A stretch of DNA of 64,000 bases, taken from the NCBI RefSeq assembly GCF_001428365.1, contig NZ_LMSH01000004.1:352967-416966 (forward strand). Reading direction: 5' to 3'. Below the pieces are notes generated by a model. It saw only the letters and a list, made by a program, of their open reading frames with translations. It searched no databases and was not told the origin of the DNA. Below are positions 56,431 to 64,000 of the stretch, in pieces; the first letter of the stretch is position 1; every line of letters starts with the position of its first letter. This stretch comes from Arthrobacter sp. Soil763 (GTDB lineage: Bacteria > Actinomycetota > Actinomycetes > Actinomycetales > Micrococcaceae). Both the position numbers and the translations under genes were made by a program.

Positions 56431-56589
56431 ATGTGGTCCATCGTGCTGATGGGCCTCGCCGGCCTGCTCGTCGGCGGCGCACTGTCCTTCCGGCAGCAGA
56501 AAAGCCCGCTCTGGATCCAGGTCGTCTTCTACCTCCTGGCCGCCATGGCATTGCTGGCCGCCTATCTTTTGACCCTGCCGGGCAAGTAA
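56431..56589 (+). CDS. 52-aa membrane peptide between hisH and priA
   Basis: This short ORF of 52 codons starts with the ATG that directly follows the hisH stop. It encodes two hydrophobic helices ([19 protein letters not shown] and [20 protein letters not shown]) separated by a charged RQQKSP turn. Codon usage is that of the neighbouring genes. No ribosome site of its own is obvious, so coupling to hisH is likely. The function is unknown. Its place inside a biosynthetic operon and its clean coding bias argue that it is real. Confidence 0.72.
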   Translation: MWSIVLMGLAGLLVGGALSFRQQKSPLWIQVVFYLLAAMALLAAYLLTLPGK

Positions 56590-56638
56590 GCGCCTCCGCG
56601 CCCGCCCCGGTCCGTCCCAACCCGTGAGGATCCCAACG

Positions 56639-57385
56639 ATGACCACCGAAACCCCGCTGCCGGTCCTGGAACTGCTCCCCGCCGTCGACGTCGTCAACGG
56701 CCAGGCCGTGCGCCTGGTCCAGGGCGAAGCCGGAAGCGAGACCAGCTACGGCACGCCGCTGGAAGCGGCGCTCAACTGGCAGCAGCAGGGCGCGGAATGG
56801 GTCCACCTCGTGGACCTCGACGCCGCCTTCGGCCGGGGCTCCAACGCCGAACTGCTCCGCGAGGTCGTCGGCCGGCTGGACATCAAGGTCGAGCTCTCCG
56901 GCGGGCTGCGCGATGACGAGTCCCTGGAGCAGGCACTGGACCTCGGCGTCGCCCGCGTGAACCTGGGCACCGCCGCGCTGGAAAACCCCGAGTGGACGCA
57001 GCGGGTCATCGAGCGCTTCGGCGACAAGATCGCCGTCGGCCTCGACGTCCGCGGCACCACCCTCGCCGGCCGCGGCTGGACCAAGGAAGGCGGCGACCTC
57101 TGGGAGGTCCTCGGCCGCCTTGAGGAAGCCGGCTGCGCCCGCTACGTCGTTACCGACGTGACCAAGGACGGCACCCTGCAGGGACCGAACGTGGAACTGC
57201 TGCGCCAGATGGTGGAGAAGACCGGCAAGCCCGTCGTGGCCTCCGGCGGCATCTCCAGCCTCGAGGACCTCCGGGTCCTGCGCTCCCTGGTGCCGCTCGG
57301 CGTCGAGGGTGCGATCATCGGCAAGGCCCTCTACAACGGCAACTTCACGCTGCCCGAAGCCCTCGACGCCGCCGGCCGCCGCTAA
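56639..57385 (+). CDS. priA: Phosphoribosyl isomerase A (HisA/TrpF dual)
   Basis: This 248 aa TIM barrel has the family blocks [50 protein letters not shown], and [23 protein letters not shown] text ([15 protein letters not shown]). Actinobacterial enzymes of this type serve both histidine and tryptophan synthesis, so PriA is the likely identity. Start ATG 56639. It follows the small membrane peptide by 49 bases. Confidence 0.93.
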   Translation: MTTETPLPVLELLPAVDVVNGQAVRLVQGEAGSETSYGTPLEAALNWQQQGAEWVHLVDLDAAFGRGSNAELLREVVGRLDIKVELSGGLRDDESLEQALDLGVARVNLGTAALENPEWTQRVIERFGDKIAVGLDVRGTTLAGRGWTKEGGDLWEVLGRLEEAGCARYVVTDVTKDGTLQGPNVELLRQMVEKTGKPVVASGGISSLEDLRVLRSLVPLGVEGAIIGKALYNGNFTLPEALDAAGRR

Positions 57386-57398
57386 CCCGGCCGCGGTC

Positions 57399-58274
57399 AT
57401 GGAGCACAGCACCCCGCCGGGCGGACGCGCGCTGCCCGGGCACATCGCCGCAGCCCTGGCCGGAGCCGGCGGGCCCGCGGACTCCGCCGGCCGGCCCTGG
57501 GCGGGACGCAGCCTGGCTGGTGACGACGCCAAGATCCACAACTTTGAGGACGACGACGGCGCCGCCGACGCCGGCTACCTCACCGCCCTGGCCCGGCTGG
57601 CCGAGGGGAGCGGGGATGAAGCCGACGTCGTCGCGGCGCTGGCCACCGCCCGGGTCTTCGTGCCGATCCTTGCCCAGCTCGCGGAGGAAGGCGAGGGCGC
57701 AGGCGGCCTGCACGCCGATAAGCAGGCCGACATGGCCCTCGTGACGCTGAAGGCGCCCGACGGCCGGACGGCCATGCCGGTGTTCACCTCGGCGGCGGCC
57801 CTGGAGGCATGGCATCCGGAGGCCCGCCCGGTGGCGGTCTACGCCGCACGGGCCGCCCTCTCCGCCGTGGCCGAAGGCGCCGAACTGCTCGTGCTCGACC
57901 CCGGCTCGGCGGCCACCTTCGTCGTGCGGCGCCCGGCCGTCTGGGCCCTGGCCCGGCAGCACGGGTGGACCCCGAGCTACCTTGACCCGGCGGTGGCCGA
58001 GGCGGTCGGCGAGGGTGCGGCCGGTGAGCCGGCGCTCCGCCGCGTCGAGGTCGGTCCCGGCGGCGGGGTCGCCTCGGCGCAGACCGACGGCGGGCAACTC
58101 CCCGGCGGGGGCGCCGGGCCGGAGCTCCGGCTGGTGCTGTACCTTGAAGACGGGCTCGACGCCGGCGCAGTGCAGGCCCTCGTGGCCCGGCTCAACAACA
58201 CCTGGGCCCGGAACGAAACGTTTGCCGAACGGGTCGACTCGATCGAAATCAAGTTGCAGCGCGCAGCACCATAG
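57399..58274 (+). CDS. SseB family protein
   Basis: This 291 aa protein has the SseB domain: ARVFVPILAQLAEEGEG and DMALVTLKAPDGRTAMPVFTSAAALEAWHPEARPVAVYAARAALSAVAEGAELLVLDPGS (in pieces). SseB was linked to serine sensitivity in E. coli, but the molecular role is unclear. ATG 57399 follows priA by 13 bases, and this gene often follows the his genes in Arthrobacter-type genomes as I recall. Confidence 0.88.
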   Translation: MEHSTPPGGRALPGHIAAALAGAGGPADSAGRPWAGRSLAGDDAKIHNFEDDDGAADAGYLTALARLAEGSGDEADVVAALATARVFVPILAQLAEEGEGAGGLHADKQADMALVTLKAPDGRTAMPVFTSAAALEAWHPEARPVAVYAARAALSAVAEGAELLVLDPGSAATFVVRRPAVWALARQHGWTPSYLDPAVAEAVGEGAAGEPALRRVEVGPGGGVASAQTDGGQLPGGGAGPELRLVLYLEDGLDAGAVQALVARLNNTWARNETFAERVDSIEIKLQRAAP

Positions 58275-58336
58275 CCGACGGCCGGCGCGGAGACGTCCCG
58301 GTGCTGCCAAGGCAGTACACAAAGGAATGCAGTCTC

Positions 58337-59659
58337 GTGAATTTTGCGCTCTACCGGGACCTGCTGGCCGTGAGGCCCATCAGGAACCTCCTGCTCGTCG
58401 GCATGGTCGCCCGCATCCCGCACTCCGCCGCCGGCGTTCTGCTGACCCTGCACATCGTGCTCACCCTGGGGCAGGGCTACGCCGCCGCCGGCGCCGCGGC
58501 CGCGGTGATGACCATCGGAATCGCCGTGGGTGCGCCCTGGCGCGGCCGCCGGGTGGACACGGTGGGCCTGCGCCGGGCGCTGATCCCGTCCGTCGTCTCC
58601 GAGACCGTCATCTGGTCGATCGTGCCGCACGCCAGCTACGAGCTGCTGCTGCCGCTGGTCTTCATCGGCGGCCTGCTGACCCTGCCGATCTTCAGCGTGG
58701 TGCGCCAGTCCCTGGGCATCCTCGCCGGCGGGGAGCAACGCAGGACCGCCTTCGCCCTGGACGCGATCAGCACCGAACTGGTCTTCATGATCGGCCCGGC
58801 CGCCGGCGCCCTTGTCGCGACGGCAGGGTATTCGGCGCTCGGCCTGACCGTCGTCGGGGTGGCAACCTCCCTGGCCGGCGCCTTCCTGATGTGGATCAAC
58901 CCGCCCACCCGCAGCGCAGTGCTCGGTTCGGAGCCGGACGCAGCGTTCGACGCCGGCCAACAGGAGGGTGCCGAAGCGGCGCTCGTGGCCACGGCGCCGG
59001 CCCACGTCCAGGAGGCGGCGGCGGAGCTCGCCCCGCTGGCCGCCGCGGAACAGCGCCGGCGGGAGCGCTTCGGCCTCCGGCGCAGGGTCGTCCACAACTT
59101 CGCCTGGTTCACCGCCGCCGTCGCGGCCGTCTTTGCCGTCGCGGCGGGCGCGGGCATGGTGCTCAGCGGCACCGACGTCGGCATTGTCGCAGCCCTGGAA
59201 AGCGGCGGCCACGAGGCCGAGATCGGCATCGTTTTCCTGTTCTGGTGCGCCGCCTCGGTGCTGGGCGGGCTCGTCTACGGGGCCATGCACCGGCCCATCC
59301 CGCCGGTCGTGCTGCTGCTGGGCATGTCCGCCCTCACCCTGCCCATGGCGTTCGCCCGGGACACCTGGACACTCGCGCTGCTGTCCCTGCTGCCGGGTTT
59401 GCTCTGCGCGCCTGTGCTGTCCGCGGCCTCCGAAAAGGTCGCGGAGCTGGTCAGCGAAGACCGCCGCGGGGAGGCCATGGGCTGGTACGGCTCGGCCCTG
59501 ACCGGCGGCGTGGCCCTCGGCGCCCCGCTGGCCGGCCTGTTCATCGACGGTGTCGGCGCGGGCGCGGGATTCATCTCCGTCGGCGCGGCCGGCGTGGCCC
59601 TCTGCCTGCTCGGGCTGGTGCTGCAGCACCGCCGCCGGCGGCGGTTCGCCACCGCCTGA
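58337..59659 (+). CDS. Major facilitator superfamily transporter
   Basis: This 440 aa membrane protein has about twelve hydrophobic segments. N-terminal text is NFALYRDLLAVRPIRNLLLVGMVARIPHSAAGVLLTLHIV (in pieces). The A-motif region after helix 2 reads GAPWRGRRVDTVGLRRAL, with the typical basic D-x2-G-R pattern. A central loop (about 205-260) separates the two halves. The start is GTG 58337 with AAAGGAA upstream. The substrate is unknown; exporters of this type are common. Confidence 0.92.
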   Translation: MNFALYRDLLAVRPIRNLLLVGMVARIPHSAAGVLLTLHIVLTLGQGYAAAGAAAAVMTIGIAVGAPWRGRRVDTVGLRRALIPSVVSETVIWSIVPHASYELLLPLVFIGGLLTLPIFSVVRQSLGILAGGEQRRTAFALDAISTELVFMIGPAAGALVATAGYSALGLTVVGVATSLAGAFLMWINPPTRSAVLGSEPDAAFDAGQQEGAEAALVATAPAHVQEAAAELAPLAAAEQRRRERFGLRRRVVHNFAWFTAAVAAVFAVAAGAGMVLSGTDVGIVAALESGGHEAEIGIVFLFWCAASVLGGLVYGAMHRPIPPVVLLLGMSALTLPMAFARDTWTLALLSLLPGLLCAPVLSAASEKVAELVSEDRRGEAMGWYGSALTGGVALGAPLAGLFIDGVGAGAGFISVGAAGVALCLLGLVLQHRRRRRFATA

Positions 59660-59753
59660 CCGGCGGCCCGTCCCGCACCCCCCGGTGGCGGCGCCCTCCG
59701 GCAGCGCCCGCAACGACGAAGGCGGCCCGGGTTGGCGGCGCCGGTTAACGACG

Positions 59754-59786
59754 ACGGCGCGCGGACCGAGGTGGTCCGCCCGCCGT
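59754..59786. terminator. Terminator between MFS gene and DUF1844 gene
   Basis: A 14-bp stem (acggcgcgcggacc and ggtccgcccgccgt, one mismatch) with a gaggt loop lies between convergent genes. Confidence 0.75.
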
Positions 59787-59808
59787 GCTGTGTGGAGTCG
59801 GCCGGGGC

Positions 59809-60195
59809 CTAGTTGACCGGGCCGGTGTACTTCTCGCCCGGACCCTTGCCCGGCGCGTCCTGGATGGTGGATTCCTCACGGAAGGCCAGCTGCAGGGAGC
59901 GCAGGCCGTCGCGCAACGGACCGGCGTGCTGGGAGCCGATTTCCGGGGCGGCAGCGGTCACCAGGCCGGCGAGGGCGGTGATCAGCTTACGGGCCTCGTC
60001 GAGGTCCTTGAGTTCCTCGGCGTTCTCCTCCGCCGCCAGGCCGAGCTTTACGGCCGCGGCGCTCATGAGGTGCACGGCGGCGGTAGTGATGACTTCGATC
60101 GCCGGGACCTCGGAGATGTCGCGGATCTGCTGGGAAACATCCTCGGCGGCGCCGGCCGGCTGGTAAACGTGGGAATTACTGTCTGCAGTGCTCAT
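59809..60195 (-). CDS. DUF1844 domain protein
   Basis: This 128 aa protein starts MSTADSNSHVYQPAGAAEDVSQQIRDI. It has the DUF1844 core around VPAIEVITTAAVHLMSAAAVKLGLAAEENAEELKDLDEARKLITALAGLV (in pieces). I chose ATG 60195; a longer ORF reaches 60276 but lacks support. Such genes sit next to infC in actinobacteria. The function is unknown. Confidence 0.88.
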   Translation of the reverse strand: MSTADSNSHVYQPAGAAEDVSQQIRDISEVPAIEVITTAAVHLMSAAAVKLGLAAEENAEELKDLDEARKLITALAGLVTAAAPEIGSQHAGPLRDGLRSLQLAFREESTIQDAPGKGPGEKYTGPVN

Positions 60196-60300
60196 GCTGG
60201 TAAGCTTGTCACAGACCGACTGAATCCCGTTATTTTGCCGGCCAACGAAACCCAATGCTTGACGTTGCATGGACATGTGCGTAAGCGGGGGATCGTTCGG

Positions 60301-60306
60301 TAGAAT
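60301..60306 (+). promoter_or_regulatory. -10 element of the infC promoter
   Basis: TAGAAT matches the -10 consensus in five of six bases. No clear -35 lies 17 bases upstream. It gives a leader of about 230 bases before infC. Confidence 0.4.
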
Positions 60307-60466
60307 CGGTTTTCAGTTTGCAAGCGGAGATCTCTCCCACCCGCGTCAGCCGCGAGAATTCCTTTTGGAATCAAGGTTGCCGGGTACCTGGTCGGGCATT
60401 CTCCCCGGGCTCCACGCCTGGCGGGAACGCATGCCGCCTCTCCGGAGGCCGGCAGTTCCGATCTTC

Positions 60467-60501
60467 GAGGCCTTCGATTGCTCCCGGCAATTGGAGGCCT
60501 T
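60467..60501 (+). promoter_or_regulatory. Attenuator-like hairpin in the infC leader
   Basis: The 8-bp outer stem gaggcctt pairs with a second gaggcctt, and an inner attg/caat stem encloses a ctcccgg loop. It is followed by cttcattt, a short T-rich run. A smaller hairpin (gcctc/gaggc) lies just upstream near 60435. The position resembles ribosomal-protein leader attenuators of infC-rpmI-rplT operons, but the regulator is unknown. Confidence 0.45.
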
Positions 60502-60546
60502 CTTCATTTGCCGGCGGAGTACCCCCACGAACACAGGAGCTTTAAC

Positions 60547-61647
60547 ATTAGCGAGCCAAGAATCAATGAGCGTATCCGCGTCCCCGAGGTGCGGCTGGTC
60601 GGCCCTGCAGGCGAACAGGTAGGAATTGTCCGTATTGAGGATGCCCTGCGTTTGGCTGCCGAGTCCGACCTTGATCTCGTTGAAGTTGCACCGCAGGCCA
60701 AGCCTCCGGTGTGCAAGCTGATGGACTTCGGCAAGTACAAGTACGAAGCCGCGGTCAAGGCACGCGAGGCCCGGAAGAACCAGACCAACACGGTCCTGAA
60801 GGAAATCCGCTTCCGGCTCAAGATCGACACCCACGACTACGAGACCAAGCGCGGCCACGCCCTGCGCTTCCTCGGCGCCGGGGACAAGGTCAAGGCCATG
60901 ATCCAGTTCCGCGGCCGCGAGCAGCAGCGCCCCGAGATGGGTATCCGCCTGCTCCAGCGGTTCGCCGACGACGTCGCCGAAGTTGGTGTGGTGGAGTCCA
61001 GCCCGCGCATCGACGGCCGCAACATGGTCATGGTCGTGGGTCCGCTGAAGAACAAGGCAGAGGCCAAGGCTGAAGCCCGGCGGGCGACGCAGCGCGCCGA
61101 GGCCAAGGCGGAGAACGAAGCTAAGGCCGCGGGCCGCGTCGATACCTCCGGTGGCAACGCCCCGCTGACGCAGTCGCTCGCAGGCCTCCTGCCCGAGGGC
61201 TTCGGCACTCAGGCAGAGGCTCCGGCAACGGAAGCACCTGCTGCGGCGGAAGCCCCGGCAACCGAGGCGCCTGCCGCCGAAGCGCAGCCGAAGGAAGCCG
61301 CCAAGGCGCCCGAGGCCGAAGCTCCCAAGGCAGAGGCCCCGAAGACCGAAGCCCCCAAGGCAGAGGCTCCCAAGGCTGCGGCTCCGAAGGCAGAGGCTCC
61401 CAAAGCCGAAGCCCCCAAGGCAGAGGCTCCCAAGGCTCCGGCTGCGAAGGCAGCGGCGCCCAAGGCGGCTCCGAAGGCTGCGGCTCCGAAGGCCCCTGCT
61501 GCTCCGGCTGCCCCGGCGGCCGACAAGCCTGCACCGAAGCCGGCGGCGGCACCGAAGCCGGTAGCCCGGCCCGCGGCGCCGAAGCCTGCGGCACGGCCGG
61601 CGGCCCCCAAGGCCGCTCCGAAGCCTGGCAGCAAGAAGACCAACTAG
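60547..61647 (+). CDS. infC: Translation initiation factor IF-3 with long C-terminal tail
   Basis: This 366 aa factor acts in ribosome recycling and start-codon selection. The IF-3 N-domain begins [19 protein letters not shown], and the linker and C-domain follow with [39 protein letters not shown] and [14 protein letters not shown]. The likely start is ATT 60547, since AGGAG lies 6 bases upstream; infC genes often use such rare starts, which IF-3 itself disfavours. After about residue 190 a tail of some 175 residues rich in Ala, Pro and Lys (APKAE repeats) follows. Most IF-3 proteins are about 180 aa, so it is about twice the usual length. Confidence 0.95.
   Translation: MSEPRINERIRVPEVRLVGPAGEQVGIVRIEDALRLAAESDLDLVEVAPQAKPPVCKLMDFGKYKYEAAVKAREARKNQTNTVLKEIRFRLKIDTHDYETKRGHALRFLGAGDKVKAMIQFRGREQQRPEMGIRLLQRFADDVAEVGVVESSPRIDGRNMVMVVGPLKNKAEAKAEARRATQRAEAKAENEAKAAGRVDTSGGNAPLTQSLAGLLPEGFGTQAEAPATEAPAAAEAPATEAPAAEAQPKEAAKAPEAEAPKAEAPKTEAPKAEAPKAAAPKAEAPKAEAPKAEAPKAPAAKAAAPKAAPKAAAPKAPAAPAAPAADKPAPKPAAAPKPVARPAAPKPAARPAAPKAAPKPGSKKTN
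61312..61600 (+). repeat. APKAE-type repeats in the infC tail
   Basis: The DNA repeats units of about 15 bases (gctcccaaggcagag and variants) encoding EAPKA. The repeats are imperfect at the third codon position, so they are maintained at protein level. Slippage-mediated length change is likely. Confidence 0.85.
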
Positions 61648-61761
61648 TTCACGGCTGCGGGACAGCAATGTCCGGCAGCATGCAACCAGCACGCCGCCCG
61701 CAGGGGCGGCTGCACGAAAGACTGCAGACCCGTCTGCGGATACGTTAGGAGATCGGTTCCC

Positions 61762-61956
61762 ATGCCGAAGATGAAGACCCACAGCGGTGCTAAGAAGCGC
61801 TTCAAGCTGACCGGCAGCGGCAAGCTGCGCCGCCAGCAGGCCAACCGCCGCCACTACCTCGAGCACAAGTCGAGCCGCCTGACCCGCCGCCTCGCCGGCG
61901 ACAAGATCGTCTTCAAGGGCGACGCCAAGGTCATCCGGAAGATGCTCGGCATCTAA
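61762..61956 (+). CDS. rpmI: 50S ribosomal protein L35
   Basis: This 64 aa protein reads [20 protein letters not shown] and continues with [24 protein letters not shown] (pieces), fully typical of L35. The start is ATG 61762 with TAGGAG upstream. It belongs to the infC-rpmI-rplT operon. Confidence 0.97.
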   Translation: MPKMKTHSGAKKRFKLTGSGKLRRQQANRRHYLEHKSSRLTRRLAGDKIVFKGDAKVIRKMLGI

Positions 61957-62075
61957 GTTCCAAGTTTCCGGACCGAACGCCGCCTGGTGTCGGTCCACTA
62001 CCACAAAGGCTTCTCAGGCCAGCCGGACCTTCCGGCAGTAGATGCTTGGGATCAGATTTTCGAAGGAGTACGCAC

Positions 62076-62534
62076 GTGGCACGTGTGAAGAGGGCGGTCA
62101 ACGCCCACAAGAAGCGCCGGGTTGTTCTTGAACGCGCAAAGGGTTACCGGGGACAGCGTTCGCGCCTGTACCGCAAGGCCAAGGAACAGCTGCTGCACTC
62201 GTTTGTGTACAGCTACGGCGACCGCAAGAAGAAGAAGGGCGACTTCCGCCGCCTGTGGATCCAGCGCATCAACGCTGCATCCCGCGCCAACGGCCTGACC
62301 TACAACCGCCTGATCCAGGGCCTGAAGGCCGCTGAGGTCGAGGTTGACCGCCGCATGCTCGCCGAGCTGGCCGTTTCCGACGCCAACGCCTTCGCCGCGC
62401 TGGTCAAGGTCGCCAAGGACTCGCTGCCCGCCGACACGTCCGCTCCGGCCGTCCAGGCTGAGGCTGCCGCCGCCCCCAAGGCTGCGAAGAAGCCTGCTGC
62501 CAAGAAGCCGGCCGCCGAGGCTGCTGCCGAGTAA
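62076..62534 (+). CDS. rplT: 50S ribosomal protein L20 with C-terminal extension
   Basis: This 152 aa protein has [67 protein letters not shown] in pieces, typical of L20. After about residue 118 an Ala/Lys-rich tail follows ([21 protein letters not shown] in pieces), which most L20 proteins lack. The start is GTG 62076 with GAAGGAG upstream. In several bacteria L20 represses its own operon; whether it does here is unknown. Confidence 0.96.
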   Translation: MARVKRAVNAHKKRRVVLERAKGYRGQRSRLYRKAKEQLLHSFVYSYGDRKKKKGDFRRLWIQRINAASRANGLTYNRLIQGLKAAEVEVDRRMLAELAVSDANAFAALVKVAKDSLPADTSAPAVQAEAAAAPKAAKKPAAKKPAAEAAAE

Positions 62535-62590
62535 CAGCGCACCAGCTGCTTCGTTCCGGAACCGCTCACCAGAGCAACTAAGGTTCTTAT

Positions 62591-63490
62591 ATGAACGAAA
62601 CCGGGCGCCCGCAAGACTTTCCACTCTCCAACCCCCGAGCCGATCGGGTGAGGGAAGTGGCAAGGCTTGCCGGGCGCCCGGCGCGTTTAAAGCGCCGGCA
62701 GTTCCTGGCCGAGGGGCCGCAGGCGGTGCGAGAAGCACTGGCGCTGCACCAGCGCCGGCTGGCAGCGGGGGAGCCCGGCGTCGTGGACGAGGTGTACGCC
62801 AGCGAAGAGTGCCTGGACCGCTACCCGGAGTTCGAGGAGCTCGCCGAGGGAACCAGCGCGCGGCTGGCCAGTGACGAAGTCCTCGCCGCGATGGCGGACA
62901 CGGTGAACCCCCAGGGCATCATCGCCGTCTGCCGCTTCCTCGATATCAGCCTCGACCAGGTCCTCGCCGCCGGTCCCCGGCTGGTCGCTGTCCTGTGCCA
63001 GGTCCGGGACCCCGGCAACGCCGGCACGGTGCTGCGGGCCGCGGACGCTGCCGGCGCCGATGCCGTCGTGCTCACCGCCTCCAGTGTCGACATCTACAAC
63101 CCCAAGGCGGTCCGGTCCACCGCCGGTTCGCTGTTCCACCTGCCGGTCGTCCTGGGCGCCGACGCCGCAGAGTTCGCCGCCCGCTGCCGGGACCAGGGCA
63201 TCGGTGTCCTGGCCGCCGACGGCTATGGCCAGCTGAACCTGGACCGGCTGCAGGACGAGAACGCCGCCCGACGCCTCGGCGCTTCCGCCGCGCCTTCCGC
63301 CTACCCGCTGGAGCAGCCGACGGCCTGGCTGTTCGGGAACGAAGCCCAGGGACTCTCCGCCGAGGAGCTGGCCCTGGCCGACCACCGGGTCGCGGTTCCG
63401 GTCTACGGCGCCGCCGAAAGCCTCAACCTCGGCACCGCGGCGACCGTCTGCCTGTACGCCAGCGCCCGCTCGCAGCAGCCTGCAAGCTGA
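62591..63490 (+). CDS. TrmH/SpoU-family RNA methyltransferase
   Basis: This 299 aa SPOUT methyltransferase has an N-terminal substrate-binding domain (LKRRQFLAEGPQAVREAL) and the three trefoil-knot motifs: VRDPGNAGTVLRAADAAGADAVV, AWLFGNEAQGLSAEE and ESLNLGTAATVCLY. It probably methylates a ribose in rRNA or tRNA. The target is not predictable. Start ATG 62591. It follows rplT by 56 bases, as in other actinobacteria. Confidence 0.93.
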   Translation: MNETGRPQDFPLSNPRADRVREVARLAGRPARLKRRQFLAEGPQAVREALALHQRRLAAGEPGVVDEVYASEECLDRYPEFEELAEGTSARLASDEVLAAMADTVNPQGIIAVCRFLDISLDQVLAAGPRLVAVLCQVRDPGNAGTVLRAADAAGADAVVLTASSVDIYNPKAVRSTAGSLFHLPVVLGADAAEFAARCRDQGIGVLAADGYGQLNLDRLQDENAARRLGASAAPSAYPLEQPTAWLFGNEAQGLSAEELALADHRVAVPVYGAAESLNLGTAATVCLYASARSQQPAS

Positions 63491-63544
63491 CCCGGACGCG
63501 GCCCGGACGTACGTCCTGCACAAACATTCAAACTTCAGCACAAA

Positions 63545-63589
63545 CGACGGCGGGGGCCCACCGGTGTGGTGGGCCCCCGCCGTCGTTCT
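63545..63589 (+). terminator. Strong intrinsic terminator
   Basis: A perfect 20-bp stem (63545-63564 pairs with 63570-63589) with a ggtgt loop is followed by cttcc. It lies between convergent genes. Confidence 0.9.
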
Positions 63590-63626
63590 TCCACCGCGGC
63601 CGTGTGACGGGCGGTGGCCTGGAGAA

Positions 63627-63893
63627 TTATGTGGTCCGGTTGCGTCCGGTGATGGCGCCGTAAATGCCGGCAACTACCAGGCCGCCGACGATGGCCAGGA
63701 TCCAGGAGCCGAGGTTCCAGAATTCCATTTTGCCGCCGCCGAAGAGCAGGTCACCGATCCAGCCGCCGACGATGGCCCCCACCACGCCGAGCACGAGGCT
63801 GGTGACCCAGCCGCCGCCCACCCGGCCGGGCATGATGGCCTTAACGATGGCACCTACAATGAGTCCGAGAATGATCCAGCCTAGAAAGCCCAT
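63627..63893 (-). CDS. GlsB/YeaQ/YmgE-family stress-response membrane protein
   Basis: This 88 aa membrane protein has three hydrophobic segments: GFLGWIILGLIVGAIVKAI, VTSLVLGVVGAIVGGWIGDLLF and LGSWILAIVGGLVVAGIYGAI. The pattern is the transglycosylase-associated protein family. The start is ATG 63893 (complement). Such proteins are often general-stress-induced. The remaining 63894-64000 contains its upstream region and no further gene that I can support. Confidence 0.92.
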   Translation of the reverse strand: MGFLGWIILGLIVGAIVKAIMPGRVGGGWVTSLVLGVVGAIVGGWIGDLLFGGGKMEFWNLGSWILAIVGGLVVAGIYGAITGRNRTT

Positions 63894-64000
63894 GTCTCCT
63901 CCTACATTTCGTCGGTGTTCGCCTTAGGAACGCCGATTATGGCTTCAAGCTAACACACGGCTAAACCCATGTCAGCAACATCACCCCCAATCGTTACCTG

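Noticed and set aside
61312..61600. Possible CRISPR-like repeat array
   Set aside because: The repeats are short, adjacent and in frame (EAPKA), with no spacers. They are the coding repeats of the infC tail.
1..64000. tRNA, rRNA or riboswitch genes
   Set aside because: I looked in the gaps between genes and found no cloverleaf, rRNA or classical riboswitch core that I could support. A tRNAscan-SE and Rfam scan would be decisive.

Overview
The window is chromosomal DNA from a high-GC actinobacterium, most likely a Micrococcaceae member of the Arthrobacter/Pseudarthrobacter type. The reasons are strong GC bias at third codon positions, frequent GTG and TTG starts, DUF222/HNH (13E12-type) genes, a dual-substrate HisA/PriA locus, DUF3046 beside recA, DUF1844 beside infC, a ClgR-type regulator after pgsA-cinA, and LexA boxes of the actinobacterial TCGAAC-N4-GTTCGA type. 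Genus-level placement is inference.

Layout. Positions 1-5524 hold a DUF222/HNH endonuclease pseudogene split by a compact integrated element (about 1226-5379). The element carries an unrecognised 405-416 aa protein with a C-terminal membrane segment, a HUH rolling-circle replication initiator, a small downstream ORF, and a large serine recombinase whose start lies next to the right end. The 3' end of the host gene resumes directly after the element, so both junctions can be read. Positions 5.6-9 kb are small accessory genes: a methyltransferase, a lipoprotein, a GNAT, a P-loop kinase broken by one base, and DUF937. Then come ribF, kynA-kynU (tryptophan catabolism), rpsO, pnp and an M16 protease. 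Positions 17.4-25.6 kb form one tight operon: a Liv-type ABC importer, an acyl-CoA synthetase, a TetR regulator and an alpha/beta hydrolase. Positions 25.6-30.4 kb hold a universal stress protein and a molybdenum-cofactor cluster (moaA-moaD facing moeA-moaC-mog-moaE).

Positions 30.4-47.3 kb are housekeeping: dapB, dapA, RNase J, FtsK, pgsA, cinA, clgR, marR, recA-recX, miaB-miaA and dapF. Positions 47.2-53.8 kb hold an RsmC-like methyltransferase, hflX behind a long leader, a DinG-type helicase, lexA, and a divergent LysM membrane protein. Positions 53.9-59.7 kb hold hisC-hisB-hisH, a 52 aa membrane peptide, priA, an SseB-family protein and an MFS transporter. Positions 59.8-64 kb hold DUF1844, infC-rpmI-rplT, a TrmH/SpoU methyltransferase and a GlsB/YeaQ membrane protein.

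Themes. Four LexA boxes are readable (DUF222 fragment, recA, lexA, LysM gene), so a good part of the SOS regulon lies here. Lysine/diaminopimelate synthesis (dapA, dapB, dapF), histidine synthesis and Moco synthesis are each partly represented. The most unusual items are the HUH-Rep/serine-recombinase element inside a conserved HNH motif, the hflX leader with a leaderless six-codon ORF, and the infC leader with an attenuator-like hairpin, an ATT start and a very long Ala/Pro/Lys tail on IF-3.
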